Positions 1-6,945 of a DNA stretch of 52,674 nucleotides are shown here, in pieces (positions within the stretch are counted from its first letter, which is position 1; the number at the start of each line of letters is the position of its first letter). A program made the position numbers and the translations under genes. The DNA is from CAYVAP01 sp964343195. GTDB lineage: Bacteria > Bacteroidota > Bacteroidia > J057. The notes below the pieces were generated by a model. That model made no database searches. It saw nothing but the letters and a program-made list of their open reading frames with translations, and had not been told where the DNA came from. Where the stretch lies: NCBI GenBank assembly GCA_964343195.1, contig CAYFIR010000033.1, forward strand, positions 1 to 52,674. Direction: 5' to 3'.

Positions 1-485
1 TAATCACCCCCTGGGCCGATTTTGGGCTAATAACCCCTCGTTATTCTGAGCAATACCAGTTTAATTCTCCCTGATCCTCTGGCCTCACAGCATGAAACTG
101 GGTGAGGCCGATATCTTTTTGGGCCTCAAATGCTGAGGGGGTTGCACCCCTGGTGCAACATCGAGCCTTAGATTTGCAACCCTTAGTGAAGCTTTTATCA
201 GAATTTGCATCATGGGCTGTCGCTGGGGTTACCTCTTGCTACATTTGGGACTCATGGACTGAGGCATTTGCAACCCTTGTGCAATGGTGGAGCTCAGGTT
301 TACAACTGGGGGTAGGAGTATTCCTGGAGCCAACCTCATAGATTGAGGGGGGAAGGAGGATTTTGTATCGACGACAGGTGCAGAGGTATTATCTGAAAAA
401 TGTGTGAAGTCCGTAAATGGAGTATTTCCTCTTTAATCTGCTAGTAAAGTCACGGCTAGAAGCTCCTATAGTAATAGTTTCGATC
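1..485. other. Gene-free left edge with short repeats
   Basis: I see no convincing gene here. It holds a perfect inverted repeat, gttgcacc-cct-ggtgcaac (141-159), and two copies of the 13-mer atttgcaaccctt (172-184 and 266-278). A looser relative, ggtttacaactggg, lies near 297-310. The repeats sit downstream of the KAP NTPase gene, so they could mark the end of the defence operon or belong to an intergenic repeat family. A short plus-strand open frame at 102-341 has no recognisable protein character. Confidence 0.5.
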
Positions 486-2789
486 CTACCACACCCCACA
501 TTCAAATGCCCTGGCCAAGCTGCTCTCCTCTCGATAGCGCTCATGCAGGAGGGAGAGAAGCTCCTTGTCGCCCATCCAATGCAAATGTTCATTTGATCTG
601 GACAGCCGCTGCCAGTGCAGGTAGGCTTCTTCTAATTCTTCTTCCTGAGCGGCCTGAAGTAGCTTATCCAGGGCTTCGGCCTTCTCCAACGGTTTCTTGG
701 AGGTCAGGTGTAAGGGGTCAGGTTGCCCGGCTGCATCATGGTCTGTCTCAGTGTAGCCATGGACGAATTTTCGCTCATCAGTCCACTGAAGCCAGCGGAC
801 GAGCTGCGGCCAACGCAGGCTGAGGGTAAGCCAGATGGCCAGGGTGCCCTGATCGGCGTAGTCCAGCCCCTTGACCTCGCGAAGCTGCTGATGGCTGACG
901 TGGAAGCGCAGCAGGTTGGCAAAGCGCTTGATGCTGCGCGGCGACGGGTCAAGGTAGGCGGCGTATTGCTTGACTTGCTCCTGAATTTCAGGGGAGTCGC
1001 GGTTGATCTCCAGGCGCTTTTCAAGGAAGCCAGCTTCGAATTCAGCCTTCCTTCTTTCGCTCATTTTGTCCAGCAACTCCTCCATTTCTCCGTCTGGAGC
1101 GACTGGAAAAGCCGCCTTTTCTTCTACAATTTTTAGAAACTCCTTCTGCGGAATTTCTTCAGGCTGTTCTTGATCAAGCTCAGCAAACAGCGCACCCACC
1201 AGTCGCTCTTTGTCCTCTTGGCGTAAAGTCGGAATCAAAAAGGGCAACTGGATAAACTTGTCCAAAAAGTACCAACCTACCGAGCCAAAGGTCTGCTCCT
1301 TGCCAGGAATCTTACCGTGCATCTTCTCATAGGCCACGTCGATGGCGGCAGCCACCATCTCCGCGTCCATGCCCATGATGAAGTAGCACTTGTGCCGAAA
1401 GCGGGCGTTCATTATCAGGTTGATGGCCTCGATGACCTCGACTGCCTTCTGCGGAGAGCAGCGGTCCAGGTCGTCGATGAAAATGAGGACAGGTTCTTGC
1501 TCCTTGACCAGCAGGTCAAAGACCCGTTGCATGTCTTCGTTCACGTGGTGAAAGGCTCCTAACTTACTGCTATAATCGGGGCTTTGCAGGTATGGCTCCA
1601 GTTGCTTGGCGATGCTTTCCTGCTTTTCCTTGCCTTTCTTCCACAAAGCCCGACCCGCGCTTAACGCAGCCAGCAGAGCAGCTGTAATTCCTACGTAACT
1701 GTTTCCATCATCCAGCGGCGCATTAAAGAAAGTGTAAATGGCTACCACTGCTGAAAGGAGCGAAAAAATTCCCATAGGTAGCAAGCGAGTAAATAGCGCC
1801 TTATGCACATCTCGGCGGATGGCTGCTTTGTCGATGCGCTTCCATTGCAGTTGCAACCAAAACTTCTCCTGCTGTAAGCGGGGTAGTCGGACCACCAGTT
1901 GTTTGATGATGGCATCAGCCATGCCAGCCCAGATTTGTTCGCTGCTCTGGTATTGCCAGGGGTTGAACCAGACGCAAGGACGCTCTTCCGGTAACGGCCA
2001 ATCATGTTCCTCCTTCTCTTCCTGCCAAGCCTTGATTTGCTCAGGAGTGGCTTGAGTCCGCCAATGGGGCTGTTCTTTTTCGATTAGCTCTTCGTCAGCA
2101 AATCGCCGCCACACATAGCGCATCAGGGTAGTTTTTCCTTGCCCCCAAGGGGCTATGATGCCAATGGTTAAGGGGGGCTTCGACTCTTGATCCCGGATGA
2201 TGTGCTCTATAGTCTGGGCATAGCGCTCGTAGCCGAGGTAGTCATCAGGAGACCAATGGTCAGAATGGATCTTTGTAGCTAAAGGAGCATCTGAAATACT
2301 ATTTTGAATCGCATCTTTGTCTTTTAGGGGAGATTCCGCCTCTGCCGCTTCATGAATAATCGAGTCCTTATGAGTAATTTGGGGTTCTTCTGTGCCAGAA
2401 AGTATTCCCACTCTTCGAAAAACTTCTTCCAACTGGAGTAAACTTTTTGTGGGTTCCCAGTAGAAGCCCGTATTAGTTAGTGAAGATGGAATTTCAAACT
2501 TCTTATTCCTTGCCAGAAGTGTTATACCAACTTTCCTACCTAAATCTGAAGCAACTTTTAATATATCAATGATTTCCGGTGTGTATTCAATATCGGTCGT
2601 TTGAGTCAAGATGACCAATACCCCATCAGACTTTTGGATCTGATTTTTTTTGTCCTCCAACTTCATTGTCATAACCCTTCGTTGAGAGCCGACATTGTGA
2701 TATCCTAGAGATTCTTCAACCTTCTCAACAAGCCCATCGGTTCCCTGCTTTGGGTTGAGAAGAAAAATAGTTACGAACTTCTGGCTCAT
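486..2789 (-). CDS. KAP-family P-loop NTPase with extra N-terminal domain
   Basis: A 767-residue membrane-tethered KAP-family P-loop NTPase, starting at the ATG ending at 2789. Walker A is at about residues 213-221 (PWGQGKTT), the family motif NPWQY at 276-280, and Walker B with DDLDRC at about 434-444. Two hydrophobic segments (about 336-355 and 365-380) lie between them; membrane segments inserted in the NTPase domain are a KAP hallmark. Residues 1-130 form a separate alpha/beta region with strands such as DGVLVILTQTT. It looks TIR-like or Rossmann-like, but I see no diagnostic catalytic residue. The gene starts 81 bp after hsdM on the same strand and is probably the last gene of the restriction operon. 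KAP NTPases occur in several phage-defence loci, so an accessory defence role is plausible but inferred. Family assignment is firm; the N-terminal fold is not. Confidence 0.85.
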   Translation of the reverse strand: MSQKFVTIFLLNPKQGTDGLVEKVEESLGYHNVGSQRRVMTMKLEDKKNQIQKSDGVLVILTQTTDIEYTPEIIDILKVASDLGRKVGITLLARNKKFEIPSSLTNTGFYWEPTKSLLQLEEVFRRVGILSGTEEPQITHKDSIIHEAAEAESPLKDKDAIQNSISDAPLATKIHSDHWSPDDYLGYERYAQTIEHIIRDQESKPPLTIGIIAPWGQGKTTLMRYVWRRFADEELIEKEQPHWRTQATPEQIKAWQEEKEEHDWPLPEERPCVWFNPWQYQSSEQIWAGMADAIIKQLVVRLPRLQQEKFWLQLQWKRIDKAAIRRDVHKALFTRLLPMGIFSLLSAVVAIYTFFNAPLDDGNSYVGITAALLAALSAGRALWKKGKEKQESIAKQLEPYLQSPDYSSKLGAFHHVNEDMQRVFDLLVKEQEPVLIFIDDLDRCSPQKAVEVIEAINLIMNARFRHKCYFIMGMDAEMVAAAIDVAYEKMHGKIPGKEQTFGSVGWYFLDKFIQLPFLIPTLRQEDKERLVGALFAELDQEQPEEIPQKEFLKIVEEKAAFPVAPDGEMEELLDKMSERRKAEFEAGFLEKRLEINRDSPEIQEQVKQYAAYLDPSPRSIKRFANLLRFHVSHQQLREVKGLDYADQGTLAIWLTLSLRWPQLVRWLQWTDERKFVHGYTETDHDAAGQPDPLHLTSKKPLEKAEALDKLLQAAQEEELEEAYLHWQRLSRSNEHLHWMGDKELLSLLHERYREESSLARAFECGVW

Positions 2790-2870
2790 TAAGACTCTAT
2801 TTTATCGGGTATTAAAAGTACGATTGAACTTTTTTAAGTCAGGTTTGGATCTATTCCATTGAAAGTAAAC

Positions 2871-4388
2871 TCACTCCTCCATCCCTCCCACAATCTCCCG
2901 AAAGCTCTCCAATCCCGCCTCGATGTTCTCAATAATCTCCGCTGCGATCACGTCCGGATCAGGCAGGTTGTCGAGGTCGGCGAGGCTCTGGTCTTTGAGC
3001 CAGAAGAGGTCGAGGTTGGTTTTGTCGCGGGCGATGATCTCCTCGTAGGTGAATTTGCGCCAGCGGCCTTCGGGGTTGTCCTCAGACCAGGTCTCCTCGC
3101 GCTGGGCGCGGTTGCTGGGGTGGTAGCACTCGATGAAGTCCTGGAGGTCGGTGTAGCGGAGGGGCTTTTTCTTGAGGGTATGGTGGATGTTGGTGCGGTA
3201 GTCGTAGATCCACACTTCTCGCGTCCAGGGATCGCGGGAGGCGGGGCGGTTATCGAAGAAGAGGACATTGGCTTTGACGCCGTGGGCGTAGAAGATGCCC
3301 GTCGGTAGCCGCAGGATGGTGTGCAGCTCCGTGGTGCGCATCAGTTCCTTGCGGACGGTCTCACCGGCTCCGCCTTCGAAGAGCACGTTGTCGGGCAGGA
3401 CGACGGCGGCCTGGCCGTGGATCTTGAGCAGGTTGCGGATGTGCTGCAAGAAGTTGAGCTGCTTGTTGCTGGTGGTGGCCCAGAAGTCCTGGCGGTTGTA
3501 GCTCAGGTCTTGTTTTTCCTGCTCGCCAGCCTCGTTGGTGATGGTCATGCTGCTCTTCTTGCCAAAGGGCGGATTGGCCAGCACGTAGTCCACCCGGATG
3601 CCTTCGTCCGCGATGAGCGCATCGTTGGGGGAGATGAAGCTCTCCCCGTCGATCTCCCCGATGCTGTGCAGAAACATATTCATCAGGCAGAGGCGGCGGG
3701 TGCCCGCCACGATCTCGTTGCCCGAGAAGGTCTCGTTTTTAAGGAAGGCTTTCTGATCGCGGTCGAGGTGGTGATGATCCGTGAGGTAGTCGTAGGCGGC
3801 CAGAAAAAAGCCCCCCGTACCACAACTCGGGTCGTGGATGGTCTTCATTGGCTCAGGGGCCACGCAGTCCACCATCGCCTTTATCAGGGCGCGGGGGGTG
3901 AAATACTGTCCGGCCCCGCTCTTGGTATCGGCGGCGTTCTTTTCCAGCAGGCCTTCGTAGATGTCGCCTTTGACGTCGGCCCCGACCATGGTCCACTGCT
4001 CCTCCCCGATCATGGTGATGACCTTGAGCAGCTTGGCGGGGTCCTGGATCTTGTTCTGAGACTTCACAAAAATCTGCCCCAGCATGCCCTTCTCTGAACC
4101 CAACGAACGCAGCATCTGGGTGTAATAGGCTTCCAGTTCTGCGCCGCGCTTGCTGCTGAGGGTGGCCCAGTCGCAGCGCTCGCCGCCTTCGATTTCCTGC
4201 CCCTCGGTGTCCTTGATGCGGGGGAAATGGATGGTCTTCCCATAAGGTGGCTTGGACATTTCGTCGGCCATCTTGAGGAAGAGCAGATAGGTGATCTGCT
4301 CCAGGTAGTCGCCGTAGCCGACGCCATCGTCGCGCAGGACGTGGGCAAAGTTCCAGACTTTGGAGATGAGGGAGGATTCAGTGCTCAT
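2871..4388 (-). CDS. hsdM: Type I restriction-modification methyltransferase subunit HsdM
   Basis: N6-adenine DNA methyltransferase subunit of the type I restriction enzyme, using S-adenosylmethionine, about 505 residues. An N-terminal helical HsdM domain (YLEQITYLLFLKMADE) comes first. The GQYFTPR segment, the SAM-binding motif DPSCGTGGF (about residues 186-194) and the catalytic NPPFG motif (about 272-276) follow. All key motifs are intact and the length is normal. I use the ATG at 4388; an in-frame TTG at 4397 would overlap the upstream gene. The start lies 5 nt after the stop of the DUF4268-type gene, so the two are translationally close. Together with HsdS it should methylate the host recognition site and protect it from HsdR. 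Confidence 0.93.
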   Translation of the reverse strand: MSTESSLISKVWNFAHVLRDDGVGYGDYLEQITYLLFLKMADEMSKPPYGKTIHFPRIKDTEGQEIEGGERCDWATLSSKRGAELEAYYTQMLRSLGSEKGMLGQIFVKSQNKIQDPAKLLKVITMIGEEQWTMVGADVKGDIYEGLLEKNAADTKSGAGQYFTPRALIKAMVDCVAPEPMKTIHDPSCGTGGFFLAAYDYLTDHHHLDRDQKAFLKNETFSGNEIVAGTRRLCLMNMFLHSIGEIDGESFISPNDALIADEGIRVDYVLANPPFGKKSSMTITNEAGEQEKQDLSYNRQDFWATTSNKQLNFLQHIRNLLKIHGQAAVVLPDNVLFEGGAGETVRKELMRTTELHTILRLPTGIFYAHGVKANVLFFDNRPASRDPWTREVWIYDYRTNIHHTLKKKPLRYTDLQDFIECYHPSNRAQREETWSEDNPEGRWRKFTYEEIIARDKTNLDLFWLKDQSLADLDNLPDPDVIAAEIIENIEAGLESFREIVGGMEE

Positions 4389-4393
4389 AATGA

Positions 4394-5335
4394 TCAAGGT
4401 AGTTGTTTGATTTTAGGGCGGAAGAAGTGGTCAAAAGCCTCCAATGTCTCCTTGAACCACATAAACTGGGGTTCCCAATCTGATTTATCACTGACATCGG
4501 CTTTCCTTTCCAAATGGACCCAGGAAGCCTTTGTGTTTTCTTTGGTCTGCCACACCAGTTGAGAGGCAACCTTCTCAAGGCTGTCTGCTTCATATTTCTC
4601 ACGAAGGATTTCGAACTGCTCATCAGCATTGGGGCCATTCAAGACTAACTGCACCCTTATGGTCTGATTGCGAACACTAATCAGCGCTTCCATGTGGAAA
4701 TAGGATTTGCCAATGGCAAAATTTGTCCAATGCTGAGGCAGTGGCTTCTGATTCTTTAATCTGGTCCCGGCTTGCTCAAAGTAGTCCTTCATAGCAGTCC
4801 AGTACTCCAGGTTGAGGGATTTTGTCTCGGTCAGGTCCTCGCTTTTGGCAGAACTATGCACCGCCTTGCTCCAATCATTGGGCTTGGATACCAGCTGAAA
4901 CATGGGAGCAGGTGCTGAATCGCCGATGCGATAGACTTCGATCTCTATCCCAAAAAAGCGTAGGTTCTCATCTGTAACCCGATTGAGCCAATCGAGGGCG
5001 GCCCGGTGTTCCTCGGTGAAGCGCTGGGCGATCCAGATGATGTGGACGGCTTCAAGCCCGGCTGCATAGGTGAGCAACTGTCCCAGATGGGAGTGATCGG
5101 TACGTTCTAGCTGGTTTTCGATTAGCACGAAGGTATTGTCGATGGTGTTTTTGCAGAGGATGTCTGCCCGGAATGGCCCTACATGGCGCTCTTCGCTGAT
5201 GACTTCCAGGTCCAAACCTGTTTCTTGGCTGAGCAGGGCAATGTTGTCCTCCTGGGCCAGCCAGGGGGTGAAGTCGCTGGCTTCGTTTTGCCAGATAGCG
5301 CGCAGCTCTACTTTTTGAAGCTTTCCGATTTTCAT
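4394..5335 (-). CDS. DUF4268-type protein with PD-(D/E)XK-like nuclease core
   Basis: A 313-residue protein encoded between hsdS and hsdM. The N-terminal half holds RADIL (Asp58) and VLIENQLERTDHSHLGQLLTYAAG (Glu73, Gln75). This D...ExQ pattern followed by a helix resembles a PD-(D/E)XK nuclease core in which Gln replaces the usual Lys. The C-terminal half (about residues 170-310) has the look of DUF4268: conserved aromatic and acidic segments such as YFHMEALISVRNQTIRVQLVLNGP. Its ATG overlaps the hsdS stop as ATGA, and its own stop is 5 nt before the hsdM ATG, so it is embedded in the RM operon. It may be an additional nuclease or a specificity or control factor for the type I enzyme; that role is inferred. 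Family recognition is from memory of the sequence pattern, without a search. Confidence 0.75.
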   Translation of the reverse strand: MKIGKLQKVELRAIWQNEASDFTPWLAQEDNIALLSQETGLDLEVISEERHVGPFRADILCKNTIDNTFVLIENQLERTDHSHLGQLLTYAAGLEAVHIIWIAQRFTEEHRAALDWLNRVTDENLRFFGIEIEVYRIGDSAPAPMFQLVSKPNDWSKAVHSSAKSEDLTETKSLNLEYWTAMKDYFEQAGTRLKNQKPLPQHWTNFAIGKSYFHMEALISVRNQTIRVQLVLNGPNADEQFEILREKYEADSLEKVASQLVWQTKENTKASWVHLERKADVSDKSDWEPQFMWFKETLEAFDHFFRPKIKQLP

Positions 5336-6861
5336 GCCTTACTTGTTTTTTTCTCTGCCTTGATCCGCGCCAGCAACTCCCCCGCTGGCTCCCAGTCCGG
5401 CTCCTGTCGACAGGCGGCCAACTCTGCCTCGCTGAGCAGCCGACCTTCAAAGGCCTGCTTCAGCAGGCTCTGCCGCAGGGCCTCAGCTTGTTGCAGGCCC
5501 GCCTCGATGCTCTCGACGAGCTTGTCGCAGACCGAGAGACGGGATTCGATCTCGGCGACGATTTGGTGTTGTTCGGGGAGGGAGGGAATCGGGACGAAAA
5601 GCTCAGCAAATCGTCCTGCTCCGAGATGTGCGATACTGGTAGTCCAACTGGCAATCTTTTGAAACTCGCCCAACTTGAAATATGTCAGCATAAGGTGCAA
5701 AGCGAATTTGCGATCAAGGGTCGAATAAGGACGAAAGCGGACCAATGTGTTTTGAAAACATGCTCCTGGTAATTCTCCTCGGTACATTGCAGGCCGACCG
5801 ACCAACTCCAGGCTCTGTCCCTCATTCAACAAGATGTCGCCATCTTTCAGTTCATAGGTTTCGAACTCATCAGGGGTGAAATTCATTTCCAGAACATCCG
5901 AAAGGTCAATCCGATTTTCAAAGACATTGGCGACTCTCAGATATGGCCGCATGTGTGTTCCACTATGATGCTTGGGGGAACGCTGACGGCCTAACTGAAC
6001 TTCACCGACATTCGCTACTTTTACCCATACCCATGTGTCTGGAATATCCTGAATCAGGTATTTGATCTTCTGTTCTTCGGCAGACTCATTTGAGACTTTC
6101 TTCACCCTCCCCGGCTTCCTCGGCTTCTTCCCTTCCTTCCCTTTGGCTTCCCAGTCGGCGATTTGCTGTTCCCAGGCGGCCATCTGCTGGGCGTGGTGGG
6201 CGGCGCGGGCTGCCTGGATCTGGTCAAGGAGGGCCTCGGCGCTGGGGAGGGACGGTCCCTTAGCACGCTGCACTGAGCTTGTCGAAGTGTGTTGAAGGGC
6301 CCGCCATTCACGGGTCAATTCCCCCTCAAAGGCCTGCTTGAGCACCGCCTGCCGATAGGTGTCGAGCTGCTTGCGCGCGGTTTGCAGGCTGGCGATGCCC
6401 TGGTCTAGCTCGCTGAAGAGCTGCTCGAGCTTGGCGACGATGACACGCTGCTCGGGGAGGGGGGGGAGGGGGAATTTTAGGTTTCTAGCATTGTTGATAG
6501 TTACCTGAGGCTGAGCACTCCCTGTTATTATTTGTGCTTTATCTGCTCCTCGAAGAATGTAATACAGATATTGATTGAGTAATAAGTCATGAAATGAGTA
6601 CTCAACTACAAGGGAATTATTCGTAACAAAACAAAAAGGAGGAGAAATATTGATTGTCCCAGATGCTGCACCTCTACAGGAAATTAGGACTTGTTCCTCT
6701 TCGTAAAGGTAACTAGAGTAATTTCCAATTATTCCATTAGCTCCAAAAACTGGATACCCCCCTTCCGTAAGATTTTTTGTGGGTAGGCCTTTTCCGTAGA
6801 CTAAATTTGCCACCTCCCCCAATTCCACTTCTACCCAATCCGATCTATGTTGTTCGCGCAT
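5332..6861 (-). CDS. hsdS: Type I restriction enzyme specificity subunit HsdS
   Basis: DNA-recognition subunit, 509 residues from the ATG at 6861. Target recognition domain 1 spans about residues 10-135 and is followed by a conserved helical spacer (PLPPLPEQRVIVAKLEQLF, about 131-180). Target recognition domain 2 spans about 270-425, with a second spacer at about 425-475 (PSLPEQHQIVAEIESRL); both spacers end in LKQAFEG. Two TRDs and two spacers imply a bipartite recognition site. The coding sequence for TRD1 (about 6480-6840) is clearly more AT-rich than its surroundings, as expected for an exchanged specificity module. An upstream in-frame ATG at 6939 would make the ribosome translate a 40-bp palindrome; the residue run FVETRLIASLQRR it would give is just that repeat, so I prefer 6861. 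Residues 189-200 are encoded by another dispersed repeat (see 6271-6289). Confidence 0.93.
   Translation of the reverse strand: MREQHRSDWVEVELGEVANLVYGKGLPTKNLTEGGYPVFGANGIIGNYSSYLYEEEQVLISCRGAASGTINISPPFCFVTNNSLVVEYSFHDLLLNQYLYYILRGADKAQIITGSAQPQVTINNARNLKFPLPPLPEQRVIVAKLEQLFSELDQGIASLQTARKQLDTYRQAVLKQAFEGELTREWRALQHTSTSSVQRAKGPSLPSAEALLDQIQAARAAHHAQQMAAWEQQIADWEAKGKEGKKPRKPGRVKKVSNESAEEQKIKYLIQDIPDTWVWVKVANVGEVQLGRQRSPKHHSGTHMRPYLRVANVFENRIDLSDVLEMNFTPDEFETYELKDGDILLNEGQSLELVGRPAMYRGELPGACFQNTLVRFRPYSTLDRKFALHLMLTYFKLGEFQKIASWTTSIAHLGAGRFAELFVPIPSLPEQHQIVAEIESRLSVCDKLVESIEAGLQQAEALRQSLLKQAFEGRLLSEAELAACRQEPDWEPAGELLARIKAEKKTSKA
6271..6289. repeat. Dispersed repeat core inside hsdS
   Basis: The 19-mer CACTGAGCTTGTCGAAGTG has palindromic ends (CACT...AGTG). 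I recognise it as a short intergenic repeat core common in many bacterial genomes. Here it lies in frame inside hsdS, where the minus strand reads as HTSTSSVQ in the linker between the first helical spacer and the second target recognition domain. Confidence 0.6.
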
Positions 6862-6893
6862 GCGGGTTGTTTTGGTTGTTATTTTTGTTTGTC

Positions 6894-6933
6894 GCCTTTG
6901 TAGAGACGCGATTAATCGCGTCTCTACAAAGGC
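6894..6933. repeat. Perfect 40-bp palindrome between hsdR and hsdS
   Basis: Two 20-nt arms meet without a spacer at 6913/6914 (centre GATTAATC) and are perfectly complementary, containing GTAGAGACGCG and its complement. The palindrome begins 12 nt after the hsdR stop and ends 32 nt before the preferred hsdS start. In RNA it would form a long stem that could process or attenuate the hsdR-hsdS transcript. The same core is familiar to me as a dispersed repeat in Bacteroidetes and cyanobacteria, so it may simply be a repeat insertion. Confidence 0.9.
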
Positions 6934-6945
6934 AGGCATCGCAGT

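Noticed and set aside
102..341. 79-residue open frame at the left edge
   Set aside because: It overlaps repeat motifs, has no homologous look and no plausible start context.
6862..6939. Longer hsdS start including FVETRLIASLQRR
   Set aside because: These residues come from the 40-bp palindrome; the ATG at 6861 starts directly before the conserved HsdS N-terminus.
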